From the NCBI GenBank assembly GCA_964390465.1, contig CAYMIJ010000012.1:1-64000 (forward strand): a stretch of DNA of 64,000 bases, written 5' to 3'. Shown here piece by piece: positions 41,096-50,714 of this stretch. Position 1 is the first letter of the stretch; the number at the start of each line of letters is the position of its first letter. The DNA comes from JADZAI01 sp964390465 (GTDB lineage: Bacteria; Pseudomonadota; Alphaproteobacteria; Micropepsales; Micropepsaceae). The translations under genes were made by a program, and so were the position numbers. A model generated the notes under the pieces. The model was given only the letters and a program-made list of their open reading frames with translations. It did no database searches and was not told the DNA's origin.

Positions 41096-41773
41096 ATGCC
41101 CCATCGCCGTGCGCTTTTTCTGTCGCTGGGACTGACCATCCTGCTCATGCTCACAGCTGCTTTCGTGGTGTGGCTCTCACCGGCCCCAGCGATGACCGAA
41201 ACCGATGCCCATGTTGAGCGCGTCCGCAATCTTCTTGCCATCGGCCCCGACGAAACTGGGCTTGGCAACAGGGCCGCGCCCATTCAGATGATTGAATATG
41301 CCTCCCCCGGCTGTGGCCATTGCGCGGCCTTCATCATTGAAACGATGCCACGTATTCAGAAGGAATGGATCGAAACGGGGCAGGTCTTTTATGTGTTGCG
41401 CGATTATCCGTTCGATGATGCGTCAACCGCCGCTATCCTGATCGCGCGCTGCGTGCCGACCGAACGGTTCTACCCTTTCATGGAGCTGCTGCTGCGCAAT
41501 CAGCCCGCCTGGCATGAATCGTCTGTGGATAACCCAAGAGCGGCCCTGACTCTCCTGGCTGGTCAGGCTGGCATGACGGAACAACAGGTGGAATCCTGCC
41601 TTGGGAACGAATCGGCGCTCCGACAGCTCAGTCAACGTCGCGACGACGCCATGAAAGTTCTCAACGTCCGTCGGACACCGACTTTCTTCGTCAATGGCGA
41701 ACGCATTGAAGGGGCGGCGGCGTTTAGTGAGTTCGAAACGAAGTTCAAGGCGCATCAGCCCGCGCCAAAATAA
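41096..41773 (+). CDS. periplasmic DsbA-like thioredoxin
   Basis: 225-aa disulfide oxidoreductase-like protein with an N-terminal anchor or signal (residues 6-27). The active site CGHC (73-76) follows YASPGC and the cis-Pro appears in RRTPTFFVNGERI. Thioredoxin_4 type. It begins 3 bp after the dciA stop and is followed 40 bp later by smc, an arrangement conserved in the class. The partner DsbB is not here. Confidence 0.88.
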   Translation: MPHRRALFLSLGLTILLMLTAAFVVWLSPAPAMTETDAHVERVRNLLAIGPDETGLGNRAAPIQMIEYASPGCGHCAAFIIETMPRIQKEWIETGQVFYVLRDYPFDDASTAAILIARCVPTERFYPFMELLLRNQPAWHESSVDNPRAALTLLAGQAGMTEQQVESCLGNESALRQLSQRRDDAMKVLNVRRTPTFFVNGERIEGAAAFSEFETKFKAHQPAPK

Positions 41774-41812
41774 AATGAACAGGGCTGTGTTGGTGAAGGG
41801 GCGAGTCTGTCT

Positions 41813-44800
41813 GTGAAGATCACGCGCATCAGGATGTCGGGGTTCAAATCTTTCGTTGACCCGACTGAAGTTCACGTCGAGGCGGGGCTTACCGGGGTTG
41901 TCGGTCCTAATGGCTGTGGCAAATCGAACCTCTTGGAAGCACTACGCTGGGCGATGGGTGAAAACAGCGCCAAATCCATGCGTGGCGCTGGCATGGACGA
42001 TGTCATTTTTGCGGGCACAACGCAGCGTTCGGCCCGTTCGATGGCGGAAGTCACGATCTTCATCGACAATGCCGAACGCACGGCCCCGTCTTCGTATAAC
42101 GAATATGATGTGATCGAAATCTCACGCCGCATTGAGCGTGAGGCTGGTTCAGTCTATCGCATCAACGGTCGCGAGGTGCGCCAGCGTGATGTCCAGCTTT
42201 TCTTTGCCGATGCATCTACCGGCGCGCATTCACCTGCGTTGGTGCGACAGGGGCAGATCGGCCAGATCATTGCAGCCAAACCGCTTCAGCGGCGTGCAAT
42301 TCTGGAAGAAGCGGCCGGTATTTCTGGGCTTCACACGCGTCGCCACGAAGCAGAACTGCGTCTACGAGCCGCAGAAACCAACCTCAACCGCCTGAATGAT
42401 GTCATCGGCGAACTGGAAACACAGCTCGCCACTCTGAAACGCCAGGCACGTCAGGCAACCAGGTATCGCAATCTGTCAGGACTGATCCGCGAAGCTGAGG
42501 CGATCGCGCTACACCAGCGCTGGACAGGCGCGGCAGAAAGTGTTGCAGGTGCGGAAGCTCAGGCAGCCGAGGCGGAACGTCTGACCGCAGATGCAACCGC
42601 AGCCGCTGCTGCGGCGACTGTAAAGCAGACAGAAGCGCATGACGCCCTGCCTGAATTGCGCGAGACAGAAGCAGAGCGTGCCGCCGCCTTTCAGCGCCTG
42701 CGCCTTGAACGCGAACAGCTTGATGCCGATGAACGCCGCGCACGCGAAGCCATTGTGCGCCTGCAGCGCCAGATCACCGAAATCGCGGCAGACATTGCGC
42801 GCGAAACGGAGCGCGGTGCCGACGCCACGCGTATGGTGGAACAACTCGCTGCTGAAATCGCTGAGATCGAATCCTCGGACGCCGGGCGCAGCGACGCTCT
42901 TACCACAGCAGATACAGCGGCGCGCGACGCGCAGACAGCCCTGCTTGAAGTGGAAGGCAATCTTGACACGGTGCGCGCAGAAGCAGCACGCCTCACCGCC
43001 CGCCGTCAGGCGCTTGAACGGGCGCGCGCCGATTCCGAACGCCGTCTACAGCGATTGGTCGAACAGCTCACCGCAAATGGTACTGAGAGACAACGGGCTG
43101 AAGAAGACGCCGCACGCGCCCCTGATGCGACACACGCAGGCAAAGCAGTCATTGAGGTCCGCAATGCGCTTGAGGCGGCCCGTCAACACCTCGCTGCCTG
43201 TGAAAGCGAGCGTCAGTCGAGCCTTCGACGTCTTGAGGAACTGCGCGAACCGCTCGCGTTGGCAGATCGTGAAACTTCACGTCTCAGGGCTGAGGAAAAA
43301 GCCATTGCCGGCCTGCTCGGTGCAGGTGGCGGTCTGTGGCCCAAGCTTGTGGATTCGCTGAAGGTAGAACGGGGTTTTGAAGCGGCCGTCGCGGCGGCCC
43401 TGGGCGATGATCTCGACGCACCGCTGGATGAAACAGCGCCCATGCACTGGCGCGGCCTACCCGCACTCGACAATCCGACCGCCTTGCCCGACGGCGTTTC
43501 GCTTCTATCACTTCATGTTGGTGCGCCAGAGGCTCTTGCCCGCCGCTTCAGCGCCATCGGCATTGTCGACGCCAGCGAAGGCGACCGCCTCCAGCCGCTG
43601 CTACTGCCAGGACAACGGCTCGTCAGCCGTGAAGGTGCATTGTGGCGCTGGGATGGTTTTCGCAGCGCTGCTGACGCGGAAACCCCTGCGGCGATCCGCC
43701 TGGCGCAACGCAACCGCCTGGACGTTCTGGCGCAGGAGATCGCTGAAGCCGATCGTGCTGCAGCTGACGCACGTCAGGCATTCCATGATGCGCGGACGCA
43801 AAGCGAAACGCAGGCGGAAGCAGAACGTACGGCACGTCAGTCTGTCCGCACTATCGAACAGACAGTCGCCTCAGCCGAACGGGCTCTGGCAGAAGCGGAA
43901 CGTGAAGCCATCCGTCACTCCTCGCGCGCTAATGCGCTGAATGAAACGGCGCAGCGCCTGACCAGTGAACATGCAGAAGCTGACCGCGCACTGGGCGAAG
44001 CAGTTTCTGAGTTCGCCGCGATGCCACCTGCAGACTCTTTCACGCCACAGGTGACTGCGCTTCAGGAAAAGGTTTTGTCTGCCCGCTCTGCCGCGACCGA
44101 GGCCCGCGCCACTGTGGAAAATGCTCGGCGCGAGATCGCCACCGCCGCTGCGCGTCTGGCGGCGGCACGCCGTGAACATGGTGACTGGACACGTCGCGCT
44201 ACGTCGGCGGAGCAACAGATCGGTTCACTCAGCACGCGCAAGACAGCCAGCGAGTCAGAACTCGCTGCCGTCAATGCCATACCGGGTGAGATTGAACACA
44301 AACGCACTGCACTCCTTAACGCGATTGGTGAAGCCGAAACGGCGCGATCACAGGCGGCCGAAGCGCTTGCCGCAGCTGAGGCTGTTGCTGGTGATGCTGA
44401 CCGGCTTGTGCGACTTACGGGGGTTACCCTGGCCGACGCGCGTGAGGCGCGGGCCCTGAAAACGGCAGCACTTGAAAATGCGCGTCAACGGCTTGCTGAA
44501 ACCGCCGCGCGTGTCCGTGAGACCATGGACTGCGAGCCAGGCGAACTGCTGGCGAAATCAAATCTGAAGGAAGGCGATGATCTGCCGGCGCTCGACCAGA
44601 TTGATGCCAAGGTTGAACGTCTGAAGCGCGAGCGCGAAAGTCTTGGTGGCGTCAATCTGCGCGCCGATGAAGAAGCGCAGGAATACGAGACGCGGCTTGT
44701 CTCGATGCAGGCTGAAAAGGCCGATCTTGAAACGGCGATCTCCAAACTGCGTGGTGCCATCGGCGCGCTCAACCGCGAAGGGCGCGAACGCCTGCTTGCC

Positions 44801-45268
44801 GCTTTCGATACGGTCAATGGTCACTTCAAGAGGCTGTTTACGACGCTCTTCGGCGGCGGTGAGGCAGAACTGAAGCTGACGGAATCAGATGACCCGCTTG
44901 AGGCCGGTCTTGAAATCATCGCCAAACCACCCGGCAAGAAACCTGCCACGCTCTCGCTCTTGTCGGGTGGTGAACAGACGCTGACGGCGCTTTCGCTCAT
45001 CTTCGCGATCTTCCTGTCGAACCCCTCGCCCATCTGCGTGCTGGACGAAGTCGATGCGCCACTGGACGACGCTAATATCGAGCGCTTCTGCAATCTGATG
45101 GACGAAATGACAAAGCTTACCGAAACGCGTTTCCTCATTATCACGCACCACGCTTTCACTATGGCACGCATGGACCGGTTGATGGGTGTGACGATGCAGG
45201 AACGTGGCGTCAGCCAGCTTGTCTCGGTCGATCTTGCTGGGGCAGAACGGGTGCTTGCCGCAGAATAA
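41813..45268 (+). CDS. smc: chromosome segregation protein SMC
   Basis: 1151-aa condensin ATPase. Walker A GPNGCGKS (31-38), long coiled coils on either side of a hinge at about 490-600 (LLGAGGGLWPKLVDSLKVER, then AAVAAALGDDLDAP), and the C-terminal signature LSLLSGGEQTLTALSLIFAI with Walker B ICVLDEVDAPLDD. GTG start; the frame is intact. A 6-bp hairpin (45295-45311) follows the stop. Confidence 0.97.
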   Translation: MKITRIRMSGFKSFVDPTEVHVEAGLTGVVGPNGCGKSNLLEALRWAMGENSAKSMRGAGMDDVIFAGTTQRSARSMAEVTIFIDNAERTAPSSYNEYDVIEISRRIEREAGSVYRINGREVRQRDVQLFFADASTGAHSPALVRQGQIGQIIAAKPLQRRAILEEAAGISGLHTRRHEAELRLRAAETNLNRLNDVIGELETQLATLKRQARQATRYRNLSGLIREAEAIALHQRWTGAAESVAGAEAQAAEAERLTADATAAAAAATVKQTEAHDALPELRETEAERAAAFQRLRLEREQLDADERRAREAIVRLQRQITEIAADIARETERGADATRMVEQLAAEIAEIESSDAGRSDALTTADTAARDAQTALLEVEGNLDTVRAEAARLTARRQALERARADSERRLQRLVEQLTANGTERQRAEEDAARAPDATHAGKAVIEVRNALEAARQHLAACESERQSSLRRLEELREPLALADRETSRLRAEEKAIAGLLGAGGGLWPKLVDSLKVERGFEAAVAAALGDDLDAPLDETAPMHWRGLPALDNPTALPDGVSLLSLHVGAPEALARRFSAIGIVDASEGDRLQPLLLPGQRLVSREGALWRWDGFRSAADAETPAAIRLAQRNRLDVLAQEIAEADRAAADARQAFHDARTQSETQAEAERTARQSVRTIEQTVASAERALAEAEREAIRHSSRANALNETAQRLTSEHAEADRALGEAVSEFAAMPPADSFTPQVTALQEKVLSARSAATEARATVENARREIATAAARLAAARREHGDWTRRATSAEQQIGSLSTRKTASESELAAVNAIPGEIEHKRTALLNAIGEAETARSQAAEALAAAEAVAGDADRLVRLTGVTLADAREARALKTAALENARQRLAETAARVRETMDCEPGELLAKSNLKEGDDLPALDQIDAKVERLKRERESLGGVNLRADEEAQEYETRLVSMQAEKADLETAISKLRGAIGALNREGRERLLAAFDTVNGHFKRLFTTLFGGGEAELKLTESDDPLEAGLEIIAKPPGKKPATLSLLSGGEQTLTALSLIFAIFLSNPSPICVLDEVDAPLDDANIERFCNLMDEMTKLTETRFLIITHHAFTMARMDRLMGVTMQERGVSQLVSVDLAGAERVLAAE

Positions 45269-45294
45269 GCTGGTCACATCTTCGATGCTTAACC

Positions 45295-45311
45295 CCGAGA
45301 ATATGTCTCGG
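45295..45311 (+). terminator. possible terminator hairpin after smc
   Basis: CCGAGA-atatg-TCTCGG, a 6-bp perfect stem starting 26 bp after the smc stop. No T run follows, so rho-independent function is uncertain. Confidence 0.45.
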
Positions 45312-45382
45312 ATTCAGAATGTGTGGATACGGCAAGCTTGCAACACTGAAACAACGGCAAGTCCTTCATAGGCCCAATAGCA

Positions 45383-46027
45383 ATGGAGCAACTATCCGAG
45401 GATATTCTGAAATCAGTTAAGCCCAATCGCTTTTACATGGGCTGCAAGCGCGGTATTGACTGGATTATCGCACTGACCCTTTCAGTTTTATTGTCGCCCC
45501 TTTTCATCGTGGCGGCACTTGCCATCAAGTGCGAGACATCAGGCCCAATTCTCTATTCGCAGCGCCGCATTGGTTTCCGAGGCGCGCCATTTATCATTTA
45601 TAAGTTTCGCACCATGCAGACCTGCGACACTTCAGAAGCAGATGATAAAGACCGCGCCATGACAAGACCTGATGATGCCCGGGTTACAAGAGTTGGCCGA
45701 TTCCTGCGACAAACGCGCTTCGACGAATTGCCCCAACTGATAAATATACTGAAAGGCGACATGAGTTGGATCGGTCCTCGACCTGAGAGTGAGTCGCTTT
45801 CACATTGGTATTCAGAACAGATCGCATTTTACCATTACCGACATATTGTTCGCCCCGGCATTACCGGATGGGCGCAAGTCAATCAGGGACATGTCACATC
45901 TATAGATGATGTTATGAAAAAACTACGATATGATCTTCATTATGTGTGTAATTTATCATGGCTTATGGACATTCATATTATATTTAGAACCATACATGTG
46001 GTAATGACGGGGGCTGGCGCCCGCTGA
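45383..46027 (+). CDS. sugar transferase (undecaprenyl-phosphate sugar phosphotransferase type)
   Basis: 214-aa inner-membrane initiating transferase of the Bac_transf family (ExoY/PssY-like), starting synthesis of a surface polysaccharide by moving a sugar phosphate to undecaprenyl phosphate. One TM helix (about 25-48), then PILYSQRRIGFRGAPFIIYKFRTM, the FDELPQLINILKGDMSWIGPRP active region and PGITGWAQVNQG. It is clearly lower in GC than its neighbours and has no polysaccharide gene around it, so it is a solitary acquired gene. Confidence 0.92.
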   Translation: MEQLSEDILKSVKPNRFYMGCKRGIDWIIALTLSVLLSPLFIVAALAIKCETSGPILYSQRRIGFRGAPFIIYKFRTMQTCDTSEADDKDRAMTRPDDARVTRVGRFLRQTRFDELPQLINILKGDMSWIGPRPESESLSHWYSEQIAFYHYRHIVRPGITGWAQVNQGHVTSIDDVMKKLRYDLHYVCNLSWLMDIHIIFRTIHVVMTGAGAR

Positions 46028-46183
46028 TCCTCGTTCCATTGCACATACTGCATTCAGAAAATAACTCAGTCAGGCCCTGCCCCGTTTATGAACCCGCAGA
46101 ACATTTCCAAAGAAAACGGGTTATGATTTTCATAGGCGGCAAAGTGGCTGACAACAGGCGTCGGTGTTGACCTCGCCCCGTCA

Positions 46184-47962
46184 ATGACCCAAATCCCGGC
46201 CATGCGTCCGTCTTTGATTTCTGATCTCACCGCCGCCATGGGTGCGGCCTTTTCCGCTGAGGGGCTCGATCCCGCGCTCGGCCGTGTTCAGCTATCTGAC
46301 CGACCCGACCTCGCGCAGTTCCAGTCGAACGGTGCGCTGGCCGCTGCGAAGGCCGCAAAGGAAAATCCACGCGCCCTGGCCGAACGCATTGCAGCACGGC
46401 TCAAGGCCGACACACGGTTTGAAAAAGTTGAAATCGCCGGGCCGGGTTTTCTGAACCTTACCCTCACAGATGCCGCGCTGAATACGGCGCTCGGCACAGG
46501 CGATGCGCTGCTCGCGGCTGACGCTACGGGTGTGCGCGGCAAGATCATTCTTGATTTCGGCGGGCCGAATGTCGCCAAGGCGATGCATGTCGGCCATCTA
46601 CGTTCGTCGATCATCGGCGATGCGCTGCAACGTCATTTCCGCTTTGCCGGATATGATGTCACCAGTGACGTGCATCTGGGTGACTGGGGCAAGCCCATCG
46701 GCATGTTGATCACCGAGCTGAAACGGCGTCACGGTGATCTGCCCTATTTCCGCGATGGCTTTGAAGGCCCGTTCCCTGCCGAACCGCCGGTCAGTATGGA
46801 GGATCTGGAAATCCTCTATCCAGAAGCGGCTTCTGCCTGCAAAGCCGATGCGGCGCGAGATGAAGAAGCGCGCATCGCCACGATGGAGCTGCAACAGGGC
46901 CGCGCCGGATATCGTGCTTTGTGGCGCCATTTCATCGACGTGTCGATTGCCGGCATCAAGCGCGAGTTCGCCTCGCTCGGCGTCAGCTTTGATCTCTGGA
47001 AGGGCGAGGCCGACGTCGATGCGCTGATCGCACCGATGCTCGACGACATGAAGGCGCGCGGCATCGCCGAGTTGGATGATGGCGCGCTGATCGTGCGTGT
47101 GGGCGAATCCACCGACAAAAAGGAAACGCCCCCGCTGATCCTTGTGAAGCGTGATGGCGGCGTTCTTTATGAAACCACCGATGTCGCCACCATCATCGAC
47201 CGTGTGCGCGGCCATGACCCTGATCTGATCCTCTATGTCGTGGATCAGCGTCAACACGAGCATTTTGAAAAAGTGTTCCGGGGCGCGCGCAAGGCGGGCT
47301 ATGCGGGCCGTGCGGCGCTGGAACATGTCGGCTTCGGCACGATGAACGGCATCGATGGCAAGCCGTTCAAGACCCGCGCGGGCGGTGTGCTGAAGCTCTT
47401 TGATCTCATCGCCATGGCGAAGGACGAGGCAGGCAAGCGCCTCACCGAACAGGGCATCGGCGCAGACTATCCCGAAGACGAGCGGGCCGAAGTGGCGCGG
47501 CAGGTGGGCCTTGCTGCCATCAAGTTCGCTGATCTTTCGAACTACCGCCTCACCAACTACATCTTCGATCTGGAACGCTTTACGCGCTTTGAAGGCAAGA
47601 CCGGCCCTTATCTGCAATATGCGGCAGTGCGTATCAAATCCCTGCTGCGCAAAGCCGCAGACGAAGGTGCAAAGCCTGGTCTCATTTCCATTCAGACATC
47701 TGAGGAACGTGATCTGGCGCTGGCCCTGCTGCGTTTTTCGGATGCACTGGAAGAAACGCTGAAGACCCGCGCACCGAACGTCATGTGCGATTACGCCTTC
47801 AGCGTGGCGCAGCGTTTCTCATCCTTCTATGCCGCGCATCATATCCTCAGCGCCAATGACGCCGCTTTACAGGCTTCGCGCCTTGGCCTCGCAAGCCTGA
47901 CGCTGAAAGCACTCGAAACCGCGCTTGGCCTGCTCGGCATCGAGGTACCGGAACGGATGTGA
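46184..47962 (+). CDS. argS: arginine--tRNA ligase
   Basis: 592-aa class I synthetase. Add-1 domain at the N terminus, the HIGH-like HVGHLRSSIIGD near residue 136, and GMNGIDGKPFKTRAGG in place of KMSKS are the ArgS signatures; a DALR anticodon domain ends the protein. An ATG at 46202 (MRPSLISD) is an alternative start since neither has a clear ribosome site. Normal length. Confidence 0.96.
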   Translation: MTQIPAMRPSLISDLTAAMGAAFSAEGLDPALGRVQLSDRPDLAQFQSNGALAAAKAAKENPRALAERIAARLKADTRFEKVEIAGPGFLNLTLTDAALNTALGTGDALLAADATGVRGKIILDFGGPNVAKAMHVGHLRSSIIGDALQRHFRFAGYDVTSDVHLGDWGKPIGMLITELKRRHGDLPYFRDGFEGPFPAEPPVSMEDLEILYPEAASACKADAARDEEARIATMELQQGRAGYRALWRHFIDVSIAGIKREFASLGVSFDLWKGEADVDALIAPMLDDMKARGIAELDDGALIVRVGESTDKKETPPLILVKRDGGVLYETTDVATIIDRVRGHDPDLILYVVDQRQHEHFEKVFRGARKAGYAGRAALEHVGFGTMNGIDGKPFKTRAGGVLKLFDLIAMAKDEAGKRLTEQGIGADYPEDERAEVARQVGLAAIKFADLSNYRLTNYIFDLERFTRFEGKTGPYLQYAAVRIKSLLRKAADEGAKPGLISIQTSEERDLALALLRFSDALEETLKTRAPNVMCDYAFSVAQRFSSFYAAHHILSANDAALQASRLGLASLTLKALETALGLLGIEVPERM

Positions 47963-48025
47963 GGGTTGCTGCCGGGGTGATCGCACCCCATCTCATGGGA
48001 AAGTCATTTGAAAAGGCGTCATGAG

Positions 48026-48892
48026 ATGAAAGAGGTCGCAGCGATCCTGCAAAACCCGAACGGTCATTGGGTGGGTGACGGATTTCCCGTGCGCTCGCTG
48101 TTTTCATATCAGCAAGGTGCCGCCGCACTCAGCCCCTTTCTGCTGCTCGACTATGCCGGGCCTTACGATTTTCCTCCAGCCAACACGCCACGTGGTGTTG
48201 GCGCACATCCCCATCGCGGCTTTGAGACGGTTACCATTGTCTATGAAGGCGAAGTGGCACACCGCGATTCAGCAGGTCATGGTGGAGAGATCGGCCCCGG
48301 CGACGTGCAGTGGATGACGGCGGCATCGGGCGTCGTCCACGAAGAGTTTCACGCACCCGGCTTCATGAAATCCGGCGGCCTTTTCCGCATGGTCCAGTTG
48401 TGGGTCAATCTGCCCGCGAAGGACAAGATGACGGCCCCGCGCTATCAGGCGATCACCGCGGCAGACATTCCATCCGTCGCCCTGCCTGATGATGCGGGCA
48501 GCCTTCGGGTGATTGCCGGGGCGTATGGCGGTGTCACTGGCCCTGCCCGCACCTTCACCCCCCTCAATATGTGGGACATGCGGTTGAAAGCTGGCAAAGC
48601 CGTCACCCTTGATGTGCCTGAAGGGCACACGGTCCTGCTGATCGCCCTTTCCGGGCGCATCACCCTGAATGGAAAAACGGGCATCGACGCCGGTGAAGGC
48701 GCCCGCCTCGAACGACACGGTACGCAGGTCAGGATGATGGCAGAGAATGATGCCTTGGTGCTGGTGCTGACCGGCGCGCCGATTGACGAGCCGGTCTTCG
48801 GCCATGGCCCCTTTGTCATGAACACACGGGCTGAAATCTTTCAGGCGATTGAGGACTTCAACGCTGGCCGGTTCGGGCGACTGGCCTCTTAG
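48026..48892 (+). CDS. pirin family protein
   Basis: 288-aa bicupin. The N-terminal metal-site block GVGAHPHRGFETVTIVYEGEVAHRDSAG near residue 57 holds the His and Glu ligands of pirins, and QWMTAASGVVHEEFHAP the second part. Pirins act as quercetinase-like dioxygenases or redox regulators; the role here is unknown. ATG 48026 is preferred to the TTG at 48008. The 91-bp gap after it contains the glycine riboswitch start. Confidence 0.9.
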   Translation: MKEVAAILQNPNGHWVGDGFPVRSLFSYQQGAAALSPFLLLDYAGPYDFPPANTPRGVGAHPHRGFETVTIVYEGEVAHRDSAGHGGEIGPGDVQWMTAASGVVHEEFHAPGFMKSGGLFRMVQLWVNLPAKDKMTAPRYQAITAADIPSVALPDDAGSLRVIAGAYGGVTGPARTFTPLNMWDMRLKAGKAVTLDVPEGHTVLLIALSGRITLNGKTGIDAGEGARLERHGTQVRMMAENDALVLVLTGAPIDEPVFGHGPFVMNTRAEIFQAIEDFNAGRFGRLAS

Positions 48893-48983
48893 GCGCAATT
48901 GACTCTTGCCCGCCGCCCCTCTACGCCCGGCGCATCGTCAGCGCCCAACGGGAGTCGCGTGCTGTCGGCCAAGCAAATGATCC

Positions 48984-49173
48984 CTAGCGGGAGAGCCCGG
49001 ATGGCATCCATCCGGCGCCGAAGGAGCAACCGCCCCGGTAAACTCTCAGGCACCCAGGACCGCAAGGGGGATGAGCGTCTGGAAAGTGGCGAAATCCGTT
49101 TCGCCCACCGACGGGGTAATGGCCGGCCATTCAGGCGGCACGAAATCTCTCAGGTCACATGACAGACGGGGCA
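48984..49173 (+). ncRNA. tandem glycine riboswitch
   Basis: Two aptamers in series before gcvT. The first has AGCGGGAGAGCCCGG, then CGCCGAAGGAGCAACCGCC and AACTCTCAGGCACCCAGGACCGC (ends about 49063). The second has TCTGGAAAGTGGCG, then CACCGACGGGGTAATGG and TCTCTCAGGTCACATGACAGA (about 49076-49173). These are the conserved P1-P3 cores of the gcvT motif. Glycine binding normally turns on the glycine cleavage genes that follow. Confidence 0.93.
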
Positions 49174-49222
49174 GCGGCGTGGATGTCCACGGCGCTCAAC
49201 CTGTCGGCATGTGAGGATCTGA

Positions 49223-50335
49223 GTGAGCGTTAAACAAACACAATTGAACGCCCTGCACCGTGAATGCGGTGGCAAGATGGTGCCATTCGCTGGCTACGAC
49301 ATGCCGGTGCAGTTTCCCACCGGCGTGCTGAAGGAACATCTCCACACCCGCGCTGCCTGCGGCCTGTTTGATGTCAGCCATATGGGCCAGGCCTGGCTGA
49401 CGGGCGACGACATCGCAGCGCGGTTTGAAACGCTGGTGCCGGGCAACATTCAGGAACTCAAGCCCGGGCAGATCCGTTACACGCTGCTGCTGAACGATCA
49501 GGGTGGCATTCGTGACGATCTGATGGTCACAAGGCCATGGAATGGCGCGGATGGCCGCTCGCTGTTTCTGGTGGTCAACGCTGCCTGCAAGGACGCTGAC
49601 TTCGCGCATATCGCCGCCAGCCTGCCGGGCGCCGAGCTTCATCGTCTGGAAGACCGCGCGCTTCTGGCGCTGCAGGGTCCGAAGGCCAGTGCCGTTCTGT
49701 CGCGCCTGGCACCGGACTCCGCCACGATGACCTTCATGACGGCCGCGCCGCTGATGACCCTCGGCCATGAATGTTATGTCAGCCGCTCAGGCTATACGGG
49801 CGAAGACGGCTACGAAATCTCGGTGCCCGGTGCAGCAGCGGAAGAAATCGCCCGCCGCCTGCTGGCTGACAGCGACGTTCTGCCCATCGGCCTTGGCGCG
49901 CGCGACAGCCTTCGGCTTGAAGCGGGCCTTTGCCTTTATGGTCACGACATTGACGAAAACACATCTCCGGTCGAGGGCGCGCTCACCTGGGCCATTGGCA
50001 AGCGCCGCAAGACGGAAGCGAACTTCCCCGGCGCCGCGCGTATTCTTTCAGAATTGGCGGTCGGACCCGCCCGCAAGCGCGTTGGCATCCTGCCTGCTGA
50101 CAAAGCTCCCGCCCGCGAAGGCACTGAAATCCAGTCCGCAGACGGCAAGCCCATTGGCATCGTCACCTCAGGCGGCTTCGGCCCGACGCTGAACGGCCCG
50201 ATGTGCATGGGCTATGTCGAAACGCCCTTCGCTGCTGATGGCACCCAGGTTCAGCTCATCGTGCGCGGACAGGCACGGCCTGCCCGCATCGCGCCCATGC
50301 CTTTCGTTCCACAAAATTACTACAGGGGTAAATGA
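49223..50335 (+). CDS. gcvT: aminomethyltransferase (glycine cleavage T protein)
   Basis: 370-aa T protein, moving the methylene group from the lipoyl arm of GcvH to tetrahydrofolate and releasing ammonia. CGGKMVPFAGYDMPVQF and GLFDVSHMGQ near the N terminus and RSGYTGEDGYEISVP in the middle are diagnostic. GTG start 49223 with GAGGA upstream. First gene of gcvT-H-PA-PB under the glycine riboswitch. Confidence 0.96.
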   Translation: MSVKQTQLNALHRECGGKMVPFAGYDMPVQFPTGVLKEHLHTRAACGLFDVSHMGQAWLTGDDIAARFETLVPGNIQELKPGQIRYTLLLNDQGGIRDDLMVTRPWNGADGRSLFLVVNAACKDADFAHIAASLPGAELHRLEDRALLALQGPKASAVLSRLAPDSATMTFMTAAPLMTLGHECYVSRSGYTGEDGYEISVPGAAAEEIARRLLADSDVLPIGLGARDSLRLEAGLCLYGHDIDENTSPVEGALTWAIGKRRKTEANFPGAARILSELAVGPARKRVGILPADKAPAREGTEIQSADGKPIGIVTSGGFGPTLNGPMCMGYVETPFAADGTQVQLIVRGQARPARIAPMPFVPQNYYRGK

Positions 50336-50709
50336 TGACCACCTATTACACCGAAGAACATGAATGGCTGAGCGTTGAAGGCGGCATCGCCACGGTCGGC
50401 ATCACACGCCATGCGGCAGAACAGCTGGGCGATGTGGTGTTTGTGGAACTGCCCGCCATCGGCAAGGTGCTGACCGCCAAGGGCGAAGCAGCGGTCGTGG
50501 AAAGCGTCAAGGCCGCCAGCGATGTCTATGCACCGGTGTCGGGCGAAGTGGTCGGCGCGAATGACGCCATCGCCGCTGAACCGGCCAAGGTGAACGAAGA
50601 TCCCGAAGGTGCGGGCTGGTTCTTCAAGGTCAAACTCGCCAATGAAGGCGAGCTTTCTGGTCTGATGAACAAGGCCGCCTATGACGCCTTCGTCGAAGCC
50701 AACGGATAA
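50335..50709 (+). CDS. gcvH: glycine cleavage H protein
   Basis: 124-aa lipoyl carrier. The lipoylation site is the Lys in GEAAVVESVKAASDVYAP. TTYYTEEHEWLSVEGG opens as usual. ATG 50335 gives AGGGG a proper spacing; ATG 50332 overlaps the gcvT stop and is equally possible. Next in the operon is gcvPA (5 bp). Confidence 0.96.
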   Translation: MTTYYTEEHEWLSVEGGIATVGITRHAAEQLGDVVFVELPAIGKVLTAKGEAAVVESVKAASDVYAPVSGEVVGANDAIAAEPAKVNEDPEGAGWFFKVKLANEGELSGLMNKAAYDAFVEANG

Positions 50710-50714
50710 GACCC

